This document shows positions 36,262-44,070 of a stretch of DNA of 64,000 nucleotides, one piece after another. The notes under the pieces are model-generated. The model saw nothing but the letters and a program-made list of their open reading frames with translations. It was not told where the DNA came from and searched no databases. Source of the stretch: Terriglobales bacterium (GTDB taxonomy: Bacteria; Acidobacteriota; Terriglobia; Terriglobales; Acidobacteriaceae); the NCBI GenBank assembly GCA_025936825.1, contig JAICSO010000005.1, positions 124,001 through 188,000 of the forward strand. Direction: 5' to 3'. Within the stretch, counting starts at the first letter, position 1, and each line of letters starts with the position of its first letter. A program made the translations under genes and the position numbers.

Positions 36262-36306
36262 GATTAATGGGTATCAGATTAATGGCGGTCAGATTAATGG
36301 CTATCA
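36262..36306. repeat. Three tandem 15-bp units (GATTAATGGnnrTCA)
   Basis: The units are GATTAATGGGTATCA, GATTAATGGCGGTCA and GATTAATGGCTATCA, back to back with only two variable positions between neighbours. Confidence 0.85.
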
Positions 36307-36341
36307 GCTACCCGCCAGCCGCCGGCGGCGGCACGTAAATA

Positions 36342-36396
36342 GCCCAGGGTGTAAGCCCTGGGCAAGCTTCGAAATACGACAGAGTCCCGCAGGGAC
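36342..36396. repeat. REP-like palindromic repeat (copy 2)
   Basis: GCCCAGGG pairs perfectly with CCCTGGGC (36342-36363, loop TGTAAG). It is followed after 20 bases by GTCCC-GCA-GGGAC (36384-36396). Same two-palindrome plan as the other copies. Confidence 0.8.
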
Positions 36397-36404
36397 GGCA
36401 CAGG

Positions 36405-37178
36405 TTAGCGCACCACACCTTCGAGCGGCGAACTGGCCGTCGCGTACAACTTCTTTTGCATTCGCCCGGAGAGATACGCCTGGCGTCCGGCGATGACTGC
36501 ATTCTTCATCGCTTCCGCCATGAGCACCGGTTCCTGCGCCGCCGCGATGCCCGTATTCATGAGAACTGCATCGGCACCGAGTTCCATCGCCAGCGTAGCA
36601 TCGGAAGCCGTCCCGACTCCGGCGTCAACGATCAACGGCACGCCCGTGATCATCTCGCGAAGAATCTGCAACGTGGCCTTGTTTTGGATCCCGAGCCCAC
36701 TTCCGATCGGCGCCGCTAGCGGCATAATCGTCGCCGCGCCGGCATCGAGCAGTCGTTTCGCGAAGACCACGTCATCCGACGTGTAGGGTAGCACCGTAAA
36801 ACCTTCCTTCACCAGCACTCGCGTGGCTTCAAGGGTCGCCTGAACGTCCGGATAGAGTGTCGGCTGGTCGCCAATCACTTCAATCTTTACCCAATCCGAA
36901 ATCCCGACCTCGCGCCCCAGCCGCGCCGCCCGGATCGCTTCTTCTGCTGTGTAGCACCCGGCGGTGTTCGGCAATAGGAAATACTTCTTAGGATCGATGT
37001 AGTCGAGCAGAGACTCTTTGCTGCGGTCAAGGTTCACGCGGCGAACAGCCACGGTAACAATTTCCGCGCCGCTGGCTTCGAGCGCGCGCGCAGTTTCCTG
37101 AAACGACCTGTATTTTCCGGTTCCGACAATTAGGCGAGAGTTAAAAGTTCGCCCTGCTATGACGAGTGGATCAGACAT
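36405..37178 (-). CDS. thiG: Thiazole synthase ThiG
   Basis: 257 residues, normal length. The TIM-barrel motifs are intact: [10 protein letters not shown] at the start, the Schiff-base lysine K98 in [25 protein letters not shown], the phosphate loop [15 protein letters not shown] and [11 protein letters not shown]. ThiG joins 1-deoxy-xylulose 5-phosphate, dehydroglycine and ThiS-thiocarboxylate into the thiazole part of thiamine. No thiS, thiF, thiO or thiH lies beside it, so the pathway partners are elsewhere. A THI-box riboswitch was not recognised upstream. Confidence 0.96.
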   Translation of the reverse strand: MSDPLVIAGRTFNSRLIVGTGKYRSFQETARALEASGAEIVTVAVRRVNLDRSKESLLDYIDPKKYFLLPNTAGCYTAEEAIRAARLGREVGISDWVKIEVIGDQPTLYPDVQATLEATRVLVKEGFTVLPYTSDDVVFAKRLLDAGAATIMPLAAPIGSGLGIQNKATLQILREMITGVPLIVDAGVGTASDATLAMELGADAVLMNTGIAAAQEPVLMAEAMKNAVIAGRQAYLSGRMQKKLYATASSPLEGVVR

Positions 37179-37260
37179 GCGTCCATTGTAATCCCGTGCA
37201 GCGGATGGTCGTGGGAAGCCCGTGAGGCACGTTCACTCAGGAAATGTTCGTGGTCGTTGT

Positions 37261-37315
37261 TCCTCTGTGGCGTTCCCTCTGTGAAACTCTGTTCCCTCTG
37301 TGGTGGAGGTTTTTG
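37261..37315. repeat. Dispersed CCTCTGTGGCG repeat, copy 2
   Basis: Near copy of the block at 20900-20950: CCTCTGTGGCGTTCC, CTCTGTG, AACTCTGTTCC and CTCTGTGGTGG in the same order. It lies between the thiG start and the end of the acyl-CoA ligase gene. Confidence 0.6.
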
Positions 37316-37330
37316 GGGTTTGCTGCGAAC

Positions 37331-39079
37331 CTATTCCTCTGCCCCGTACATCTCTTCTATCTTCGCTTTGAACTGCTCCTCGATCGCCCGCCGCCGCAGT
37401 TTCAAACTCGCGGTCAACGTCCCGCTTGCCGCCGACAATTCTTCCGCAATCAGCCGAAAGGCCTTCAGCTTCTCGAACTGAGCCAAGGGACCGTTGATCT
37501 CATCCACGATCTCTGCGTATCGGGCCCGCACCGGCGCCAGTTCGACCAACTCTCCGCGTGATGAAAAATTGATGCCTTTCTCTGCCACCCGCGCTTCCAA
37601 GGCCGCGAAATTTGGAAAAATCAGCACGGCCGGAAATTTCTTCTTGTCCCCAACCACCGCCGCCTCCGCCACTAGCGGATTGTGCTTCAACGCATTCTCG
37701 ATCGGTTGCGGCGCGATGAACTTCCCGCCGGAAGTCTTGATGAGGTCTTTCTTCCTATCGGTGACATACAGATACCCGTCTTCATCCAGTCTGCCAATGT
37801 CGCCGGTCCTGAACCAGCCATCCACGAACGCCAATTCGGTTTCCAGCGGCTTATGCCAGTAGCCCTGGAAAACAGACGGCCCCTTGACGAGAATCTCTCC
37901 GTCCTCGGCGATGCGCACTTGGACGTTGCACAAGGGCTTTCCAACACTGCCGAGCCGGTGCTCCGCCGGTGTATTTACAGCGATCACCGGAGACGTTTCT
38001 GTCAGCCCATACCCTTCATGAATTCGAATTCCCACATCCGCGTACCATTCGGCCAGATGCTTCCCAAGCGGCGCGCCCCCTGAAATAAAGATGCTGACGC
38101 GTCCGCCGATCCCTTCGCGAATCTTCGAGTAGACAAGCTTGTTGGCAAGCTTCCAGGGCGGAGAACTCGGCGTCTTGCCCGCGAGAACGGCGGCGCGATT
38201 CGCACGCCCCACTCGTAGCGCCCATTTGTAGATATCCTTGTGCGGAAACTTCGACGCCTTCAACTCCACCTGCGTGTGCACCTTCTCGTACACGCGCGGC
38301 ACGCTCAGCAAAAGCTCCGGACGTATCTCCAGAAGCGATTTCGGCAATCGTTCTAGAATCGGCAAATGCGCCAGCGTGACTCCACGGTTCAGCAGACCTA
38401 GGTCGACCGATCTCGCCGTCACGTGCGACAAGGGAAGGAACGATATAGATTTCATTCCTTGCCGAAATCCAAAGTCGCGGCAGAACCCACCGATATTTGA
38501 CGCCATGTTGCCATGGGTCAGCATCACGCCTTTCGGCACGCCCGTCGTTCCCGATGTATAGATAATGGTGGCCAGATGGGTCGACTGTACCGAACGCCCT
38601 ACTCCCGCCAGGTCCACGCTGCCGCTCTGCTGCATCAGTTCGGACATGCGGATCGCGCGTTCCCCCGGCACATCGTCCATGACAACGATCTTTTCCAGAA
38701 ACGTGGATCCCGCGATCGACAGCACCTTATCAAGGTGCTTCTCGGCCGACACGAAGATTGCTCGTGCGCCCGAATCCTTAAGCATGTAGGCGGTCTGTTC
38801 GGCGGTGAGCGTCGTGTAAATCGGGACCACCACGGCCCCGAGCAGGAGGCACGCCATATCGGCCACGACCCACTCGTGACGGTTCTCGCCGAGGATTGCC
38901 ACTCGATCACCCTTGGCAATTCCCCAGGAGCGCAGCGCGGACACGACTCCGCCCACTTTCGCCACAAAGTCCTGGGACGAAATAGGCCGCCATTGCTCGC
39001 CGACGAGTTGCAGCAGGAACTCAGGCTGGTCGCGCTCGGCGATTCCGAAGAAGATGTCGTTAAGGGTATCGAGGCTCAT
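37331..39079 (-). CDS. Long-chain fatty-acid--CoA ligase (AMP-forming, FAA1-like)
   Basis: 582 residues. Adenylate-forming motifs: TIIYTSGTTGVPKGVMLTHG (P-loop), HEGYGLTETSPV (A5), VDGWFRTGDIGRLDEDGYLYVTDRKKDLI (A7-A8 region) and the lysine near GKFIAPQPIEN. It activates fatty acids to acyl-AMP and then acyl-CoA, at the cytoplasmic face of the membrane. Close to FAA1-like synthetases also used for long-chain diacids. Its start region lies 130 bases from the divergent selenoprotein gene. Confidence 0.93.
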   Translation of the reverse strand: MSLDTLNDIFFGIAERDQPEFLLQLVGEQWRPISSQDFVAKVGGVVSALRSWGIAKGDRVAILGENRHEWVVADMACLLLGAVVVPIYTTLTAEQTAYMLKDSGARAIFVSAEKHLDKVLSIAGSTFLEKIVVMDDVPGERAIRMSELMQQSGSVDLAGVGRSVQSTHLATIIYTSGTTGVPKGVMLTHGNMASNIGGFCRDFGFRQGMKSISFLPLSHVTARSVDLGLLNRGVTLAHLPILERLPKSLLEIRPELLLSVPRVYEKVHTQVELKASKFPHKDIYKWALRVGRANRAAVLAGKTPSSPPWKLANKLVYSKIREGIGGRVSIFISGGAPLGKHLAEWYADVGIRIHEGYGLTETSPVIAVNTPAEHRLGSVGKPLCNVQVRIAEDGEILVKGPSVFQGYWHKPLETELAFVDGWFRTGDIGRLDEDGYLYVTDRKKDLIKTSGGKFIAPQPIENALKHNPLVAEAAVVGDKKKFPAVLIFPNFAALEARVAEKGINFSSRGELVELAPVRARYAEIVDEINGPLAQFEKLKAFRLIAEELSAASGTLTASLKLRRRAIEEQFKAKIEEMYGAEE

Positions 39080-39158
39080 TCCAGCGCGCGTCAGAACTGT
39101 AATGCTTTTTGGCCGCAGAAGGCAATGCGTGCAATCACATCATTTGACATTCTGTTGA

Positions 39159-39208
39159 TTGACCACCAACCGCTACAAACGATACACTCAGCCCTCATAG
39201 GAGCTCCT
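39159..39208 (+). promoter_or_regulatory. Putative promoter and ribosome site of the Sec-peroxiredoxin gene
   Basis: A -35-like TTGACC and a -10-like GATACA with 16-base spacing precede the gene. The ribosome-binding AGGAG lies within a perfect palindrome AGGAGCTCCT (39199-39208) directly before ATG 39210, which could fold over the ribosome site. Confidence 0.35.
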
Positions 39209-39209
39209 A

Positions 39210-39770
39210 ATGCGACGACTGTTCGTGGGTTTAGTCCTCGCTGCGGTGGTCCTGATGCAGCCGTTTGCGACCGCTGCCACGAAAGACGAGGCTGGTTCCT
39301 CCGCGATGCCAAAAGTTGGCGATATGGCGCCGGACTTCAAGCTTTCCTACTTCGACGGCCAGGGTCTCAAAGAGGTTTCGCTCAGCCAATACCGCGGCCA
39401 GAAACAGGTGGTGGTGGCGTTCTACGTCTTCGCCTTCACCGGTGGTTGAACGCAGCAAATGAAAAACTTTCAGGCGAACCTCAAGCGCTTGGAAGCTACC
39501 GACACCCAGGTCCTGGGTGTGAGCATGGATAGCCCGTTTGCGAATCATGCCTTTGCCGAACAGATCGGCGTCACCTTCCCGTTGCTCAGCGATTGGGGCG
39601 GCGACGCGACCAAGAAGTACGGCATCTACGTCGACAAATATAAGGCTGCACGCCGCGTGAATTTCCTGATCGGCAAAGACGGCCGCATCAAGGAAGAGCA
39701 GATCGACAGCGCTGCCATCGATCCCTCAAAGATCGTCGACGCCTGCGAACGTCCGAAGCTGAAACAGTAG
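39210..39770 (+). CDS. Periplasmic peroxiredoxin with in-frame TGA at the peroxidatic position (probable selenoprotein)
   Basis: 186 residues when TGA 39447-39449 is read as selenocysteine (residue 80). Sec signal peptide: [19 protein letters not shown], about residues 1-22. The AhpC/TSA thioredoxin fold continues across the stop without a gap: [72 protein letters not shown] and [16 protein letters not shown] sits exactly where peroxiredoxins have the catalytic Cys (T-x-x-C), and both sides are in the same frame. A hairpin follows (separate entry). It would reduce peroxides in the periplasm. A pseudogene is the alternative, but a mutation at just this codon with no other damage is less likely. 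Confidence 0.85.
39467..39495 (+). promoter_or_regulatory. Candidate bacterial SECIS hairpin
   Basis: CTTTCAGGCG (39467-39476) pairs with CGCTTGGAAG (39486-39495) over ten base pairs including two G-U wobbles. The apical loop is AACCTCAAG and begins 28 bases after the TGA, within the distance range known for bacterial SECIS elements. The loop does not start with G unless the top pair opens. Confidence 0.55.
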
Positions 39771-39778
39771 CTTTTCAC

Positions 39779-39810
39779 GGCACGGGCTGTGATGGACCAC
39801 AGCCCGTGCC
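39779..39810 (+). terminator. Perfect 13-bp hairpin after the peroxiredoxin gene
   Basis: GGCACGGGCTGTG pairs with CACAGCCCGTGCC with loop ATGGAC. It lies nine bases after the stop codon. There is no T-tract, so it may act as a stability hairpin rather than a classical terminator. Confidence 0.6.
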
Positions 39811-39907
39811 TGATCCTCAACACGATTTCACCGGTTTATGCTCTGGCCACCCTAGAGCGTTGCGACCTTAATTGGCGTTCCCGAGTGGAGATCGACTGTC
39901 CGGCGTA

Positions 39908-39992
39908 GCCCCGGAAGGGGTCGGCCGAACTAGCCCAGCGCTTCAGTGCTGGGTAGCGTCCAAGAAAGTGGTCTAGTCCCGTAGGGACGGCC
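39908..39992. repeat. REP-like palindromic repeat (copy 3)
   Basis: Contains GCCCC-GGAA-GGGGT, CCCAGCGC-TTCA-GTGCTGGG (39934-39953) and GTCCC-GTA-GGGAC (39977-39989). The middle hairpin has the same loop as the copy inside the GT4 gene. Confidence 0.8.
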
Positions 39993-40025
39993 GAAGCTCA
40001 TCCGCCTCGCTAAGGAGTACTTCAC

Positions 40026-40844
40026 ATGGATCCATCCTCTCCCCAATTTGCTCAACTCAAATCCGCGCTCAAAGCCACTTGGACGGCCGGCGATTTTGGC
40101 GAGATCGCAAAACATACGGCTAAAGAGGGCGAGGAATTCGTCAAACGCATTGGCATTCAGCCCGGCACCCGCGTTCTCGATGTCGCTTGCGGCACCGGTA
40201 ACACCGCCGTTCCCGCTGCCCGTTTGGGAGCCGATGTGATCGGGGTCGATATTGCCACCAACTCGCTTGAACAGGCGGCGAAGCGCGCAGCGTCAGAACA
40301 GCTTCGCGCGCGTTTTCAGGAAGGCGATGCCGAGCAACTGCCATTCGGCGATGCGGAGTTCGACTACGTCATCACCATGTACGGGGCAATGTTCGCTCCT
40401 CGTCCTGACCGTGTCGCCTCGGAACTGTTGCGCGTCTGCAAGCCCGGCGGCACCATCGCGATGGCCAACTGGACGCCCGAAGGCTTCGTGGGCAAAACCT
40501 TCCGCATGATGTCGGAGCACGTTCCGCCGCCGCCGGGAATTCCCGCGCCGATTCTCTGGGGCAGGGAAGACGTGGTTCGCGAGCGCCTCGGCAAAGGTGC
40601 TGCAAACATCCGGACCGAACGTCGTCCCGCGCGGTTCGATTATCCATTTCCGCCGGATGAGGTGGTCGGATTCTTCCGTCAATATTTCGGCCCCACCCAG
40701 GTCGCATTTGCCAAACTCGATGCCGAAGGGCAAGAGAAACTGACGACGGCTCTGACATCTCTGTGGCACGAGCACAACCAATCGCCTAACGGCAGAACCC
40801 TGGTCGAAGCCGAGTATCTTGAAGTTCATGCAGTACGCGCGTAA
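40026..40844 (+). CDS. Class I SAM-dependent methyltransferase
   Basis: 272 residues. Motif I GTRVLDVACGTGNTAVPAA, the acidic residue in GVDIATNSLEQAA, AEQLPFGDAEFDYVITMYGAMF and the post-motif PGGTIAMANWTPEG give a UbiE/COQ5-like methyltransferase. It is cytosolic and the substrate is unknown. It stands alone between two REP-like repeats. The ATG has AAGGAG about eleven bases upstream (TAAGGAGTACTTCACATG). Confidence 0.88.
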   Translation: MDPSSPQFAQLKSALKATWTAGDFGEIAKHTAKEGEEFVKRIGIQPGTRVLDVACGTGNTAVPAARLGADVIGVDIATNSLEQAAKRAASEQLRARFQEGDAEQLPFGDAEFDYVITMYGAMFAPRPDRVASELLRVCKPGGTIAMANWTPEGFVGKTFRMMSEHVPPPPGIPAPILWGREDVVRERLGKGAANIRTERRPARFDYPFPPDEVVGFFRQYFGPTQVAFAKLDAEGQEKLTTALTSLWHEHNQSPNGRTLVEAEYLEVHAVRA

Positions 40845-40980
40845 GCGGATACAACGGTCGACGGCCGAGTAAGGATAAATGGGCGGCGAATTCGAATGGG
40901 CGGCCGATCTGAGGGTTCCCGGATCGACTCCGCTTCGGGTTTGGCGCAAGACCTTCTTGTTTGAAAATTGACCAAACTCA

Positions 40981-41040
40981 CGTCCGCCCCCGCGTAGGGC
41001 GAAACATAATTAGCCTAGGACGTAAGTCCAGGGTAGCCGC
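40981..41040. repeat. Degenerate REP-like palindromic repeat (copy 4)
   Basis: AGCCTAGGAC-GTAA-GTCCAGGGT retains the outline of the GCCCAGGGTGTAAGCCCTGGGC hairpin of copy 2 with one mismatch, preceded by CCCCGCGTAGGGC. It is in the 278-base gap between two plus-strand genes. Confidence 0.6.
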
Positions 41041-41122
41041 CCCGTGTCAGTAATTCGTTGCATCAGTTCTGCCGACAAGCGCTAAAATGCCAACTCGCGC
41101 TAAATGAAGAGGGGCGGATTCT

Positions 41123-41548
41123 ATGGAATACCTGATTGGGGTAGGACTTGGGATCGCAGTGTGCGTCTTCGCGGCTGCGGTTGGTTTTGATCGCGAGCGA
41201 GTGTTCTATCCGACGTTGGTGCCAGTGGTCGCCACATACTACATTCTGTTTGCCGTGATGGGAAATTCCATGCTGGCGTTAGGTTGGGAGTGCCTGGTAG
41301 CTGGGGCTTTCTTCGTGTCGGCCGTGGTGGGGTTCAAGAAGAATCTCTGGCTAATTGCTGCGGCGCTTATCGGACATGGAGCGTTCGACTTCTTTCATCA
41401 CCTGCTTATTCACAACCCCGGGGTTCCGTCGTGGTGGCCCGGCTTCTGCCTTTCCTTCGACATTTTGGCTGGAGCTTTTCTCGTTATGCTGCTGATGCGA
41501 CGCCCCAACTTCGCTTCGAAGGCAGAATTCCACCGAGGCGGGAAATAG
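41123..41548 (+). CDS. Small multi-pass membrane protein (DUF6010-like)
   Basis: 141 residues with four predicted membrane helices. The third to fourth helices contain GHGAFDFFHHLLIHNPGVPSWW and a following FCLSFDIL, a conserved-looking histidine/proline motif that I associate with DUF6010 (not checked). A GAGGGGCGG ribosome site precedes ATG 41123. No partner gene is adjacent. Function unknown. Confidence 0.72.
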   Translation: MEYLIGVGLGIAVCVFAAAVGFDRERVFYPTLVPVVATYYILFAVMGNSMLALGWECLVAGAFFVSAVVGFKKNLWLIAAALIGHGAFDFFHHLLIHNPGVPSWWPGFCLSFDILAGAFLVMLLMRRPNFASKAEFHRGGK

Positions 41549-41625
41549 GCAATAGGGATTTTGACTGTTTCGCCAATTGAAGTCCTGCCGACAGATCTGA
41601 GCCCGCAAGAAACGTAACTATATCT

Positions 41626-42120
41626 TCATGGCCACCTAAAACCGCGACCTCCTTCGTCAGTGGCTTTTATTCTTTCGACCTTTGCGGGTTCGGGAGGTTT
41701 CTTGTCTGTAGCGGACTTGACCTCACGAGGGTTGACCTGTTGTTCCAACTGGGCCATCAGAGTTCGCAGGTTCTCGTCGCTGGTATCCAGGACCTTGCGC
41801 ATTTCCGTGCTGGCCCGCATTGCTTCCTCGTACGCTGCCCGAGCCTTGGTAAGCAGCGGAAGGTGTTCGATGAGTGCGGTGGCGTTTGTGGTGAACTCCT
41901 TCACCGCTTCTGTGTACGTGGTCATTGTTGGTGACGTCAATGGTTGATTGGAATCTTCCGCGAGGACCTTCTCGGCAGGAGCTGCGAGATTCCTCTTCTG
42001 ACGGTCGTCATCAGTCAGGGGCGGCTGACTCAGCGCGTCGGCGAGCAACTTCGCCGCGTCGCGTGACTCCGACGTGGCCTGCGGCTGCGTGAACTCAACA
42101 TTGTCCTGCTTGTTCATCAT
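41626..42120 (-). CDS. Hypothetical protein with predicted coiled coil
   Basis: 164 residues from the ATG pair at 42120, which follows GAGGAG. It is highly charged and hydrophilic, with no signal peptide or membrane helix. The middle (TKARAAYEEAMRASTEMRKV and ENLRTLMAQLEQQV) has heptad-like spacing of leucine, methionine and alanine, consistent with a coiled coil. Ends are rich in P, K, E and T. No known family is recognised. It could be a structural or phasin-like protein. Confidence 0.5.
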   Translation of the reverse strand: MMNKQDNVEFTQPQATSESRDAAKLLADALSQPPLTDDDRQKRNLAAPAEKVLAEDSNQPLTSPTMTTYTEAVKEFTTNATALIEHLPLLTKARAAYEEAMRASTEMRKVLDTSDENLRTLMAQLEQQVNPREVKSATDKKPPEPAKVERIKATDEGGRGFRWP

Positions 42121-42252
42121 TCCTTGCACTCCTCGCAACAGATTTGGCCAGGCGGGATTCTACCCAGTCAGGTAAGGCGCACCTATAGCACAAGAGTGCC
42201 ATCTTTTAAGAGGATTATAGGTCAATGAGCCGCTATTGGGATTTCGCCACAG

Positions 42253-42732
42253 TCATCCGCTTCGTCCGTGGTTTCCGATTTGCCCTGGGCTAAAGCGGCT
42301 CGAAACCAAACTTCCAGCCGGCTTCGCTGAAAGCCAAGCGGCGCCGATTAAACAGCCTGTAATCAGGACCGAGAAAATGATTGGAATGGTGAAGGCAAAT
42401 CTGAAATTCAAGATAGTGATCGCGACGAAGCAAGCGACGAGGTTCCAACCAATCCCCCTCATACGCATCAGAGTCTCTGACGGTAGGCGGCTCAGTTGCC
42501 AAGCCAAGACTCCCGTAAACACAAGAAACACCGAAAAAATGAACCCGAACCCGCTGAAAAAGTCCCAATAGCTCCGGTTGAAACCAAGCGCGTCAAAATG
42601 AACGGATCGCATTAAGCCAAGGACCGCGTCAGCTTCCCATTCCGGGTTGTTCTGGCGAAATGCAAATGTATGTCCGACGGCGAAAAGCATAAGAAGGACT
42701 GAAGCGATTCGATAAAAAAGAGGAGCGCGCAT
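42253..42732 (-). CDS. Four-helix conserved membrane protein
   Basis: 159 residues. Four hydrophobic segments are seen (about residues 8-25, 60-80, 95-112 and 115-135). The stretch RIASVLLMLFAVGHTFAFRQ and later SYWDFFSGFGFIFSVFLVF look conserved and recall a small family of membrane proteins of unknown role. The opposite strand also has a shorter frame, but this frame has the better hydrophobic pattern and a plausible start. No neighbour gives a function. Confidence 0.65.
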   Translation of the reverse strand: MRAPLFYRIASVLLMLFAVGHTFAFRQNNPEWEADAVLGLMRSVHFDALGFNRSYWDFFSGFGFIFSVFLVFTGVLAWQLSRLPSETLMRMRGIGWNLVACFVAITILNFRFAFTIPIIFSVLITGCLIGAAWLSAKPAGSLVSSRFSPGQIGNHGRSG

Positions 42733-43104
42733 TTTGCCTCCAAGGATAACGGCGGCAGTGTATCAAACGCTCACTGACAACTAAAAAGCGCGCCGAGTCT
42801 CTCGAAAGAAAGCCCGCACAATTCGAGCAGGGCAGTGGGAGTGAAGCTGGTTTACCTTTAGAAGGTCAGCTTGGCTGCAAATTGGAAAACCGTTTGTGGG
42901 TCGAAGAAATTCAACCGTATGTGACCGGAGATTAGAGACTCCGAATCACCGGCGGAAAATCAAGGTGACACGAACCTACAAGGTACAATCTCGAGTCGAT
43001 TGCTGAACTTTGGCTGACCAATGACTCGTTTATCCAGAGGTGAGGACATACTAAGTTTGTTCTCTTCCAAGTTCGGAGAGAACCATCTTGAATAGGGAGA
43101 ACAG
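42733..43104. other. Long intergenic region with a possible gene remnant
   Basis: No intact gene is seen in these 372 bases. A short minus-strand barrel-like fragment lies at 42858-42959 (separate entry); the last ~100 bases probably carry the promoter of the next plus-strand gene, ending with GGGAGAACAG before its start. Confidence 0.5.
42858..42959 (-). pseudogene. Possible remnant of an outer-membrane barrel gene 3' end
   Basis: The minus strand reads a 33-codon frame from just after a TGA to TAA. It ends LNFFDPQTVFQFAAKLTF, alternating hydrophobic residues with a terminal phenylalanine, as in the last strands of outer-membrane barrels. No upstream part is seen. Confidence 0.3.
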
Positions 43105-43812
43105 ATGATGTCACGTATATTCGCTGCGGTCGCTGTTCTGGTATTTGCCTACACCACGATCTTTCAAGCACGAGCATTGTGGTCGCAAGCCACCGAAACC
43201 AAGTATCCGCGCATGGCCCCCGTCGAAGAGTACCTAATGACGGACCGGAATGCCGAGATCGCCCTGGCCCGCAGCGCAGCTCCCAAGTCGATTTCGCAGG
43301 ACGCGACAGTTTTGGTTTTGGGACGGCACGGCTACGAGACCGCTGTTGAAGGAAAAAACGGATTTGTATGCGTGGTGGAGCGTGGATGGATGTCTCCCGC
43401 CGATGCTCCGGAGTTTTGGGACCCCAAGCTTCGCGGCCCCCTCTGCTTCAATCCTCCGGCTGCGCGTTCGATTTTGCCGATGACTCTTAAGAGAACCGAG
43501 ATGGCCCTGGAAGGCAAGACGAAAGCCGAGATCATCGACGGGAACAAGTCAGCATTTCAAAAGGGAGAGTTGCCACCCCTGGAACCAGGCGCCATGAGTT
43601 ACATGATGTCCAAGGATGCATATCTCACCGATCGTGGCGGTCACAACCTGGCACACCTGATGTTTTATGCCCCTCATGGTGCGGCTTGGGGTGCTGATTT
43701 GCCAAAATCGCCGGTGATGCTGAATCCACAGTTCAAGGATGTGCAGCCGATCGATGTGTTCATCGTTCCTGTAGGCACGTGGTCCGACGGAACACCTGGC
43801 CCCGCCATGTAG
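43105..43812 (+). CDS. Secreted protein of unknown function
   Basis: 235 residues. A signal peptide occupies about residues 1-25 (SRIFAAVAVLVFAYTTIFQA). The mature part has a conserved-looking pattern, APVEEYLMTDRNAEIALARS, GFVCVVERGW, ALEGKTKAEI, MSYMMSKDAYLTDRGG and HNLAHLMFYAPHG, that suggests a compact soluble domain with several histidines and cysteines. I know similar conserved proteins in acidobacteria but no function. It is periplasmic by prediction. The second start codon (43108) is an equal candidate. Confidence 0.7.
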   Translation: MMSRIFAAVAVLVFAYTTIFQARALWSQATETKYPRMAPVEEYLMTDRNAEIALARSAAPKSISQDATVLVLGRHGYETAVEGKNGFVCVVERGWMSPADAPEFWDPKLRGPLCFNPPAARSILPMTLKRTEMALEGKTKAEIIDGNKSAFQKGELPPLEPGAMSYMMSKDAYLTDRGGHNLAHLMFYAPHGAAWGADLPKSPVMLNPQFKDVQPIDVFIVPVGTWSDGTPGPAM

Positions 43813-44070
43813 ATCCCAAAGCGCCCGGCATCACTCTCAAATATTCGAGAGATAGTGCCGGCGGCCAGATCAGTCACGCTGGTTTCGATCTCAGCCATGC
43901 CGGATTTTTAGCTTGCCAGCGGTCGAAACTTTTCTAGATCGCTGATTGAGGGTTGCCCGGAACCGGCGGGCGTCGCTTTGTCTCCTAGATAAGGGGAAAG
44001 GAACCGCACGATGTTTGTTGTCGGGTTCTCGAGTTTTGTTAGGCACACGCGTCGCCACCGGTACGAAACG

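Larger units (their letters stand above)
35989..36404. other. Long intergenic region with a tandem repeat and REP-like palindromes
   Basis: No convincing gene is seen in these 416 bases. The region holds three 15-bp tandem units (36262-36306) and a REP-like element (36342-36396), listed separately. Confidence 0.6.

Noticed and set aside
38513-39532. Long plus-strand open frame (339 codons) across the acyl-CoA ligase region
   Set aside because: It is the antisense of a clear ligase gene; its translation shows no motif and it ends inside the peroxiredoxin gene.
42932-43177. 81-codon minus-strand frame at the start of the secreted-protein gene
   Set aside because: It overlaps the real signal peptide on the other strand and has no coherent pattern.
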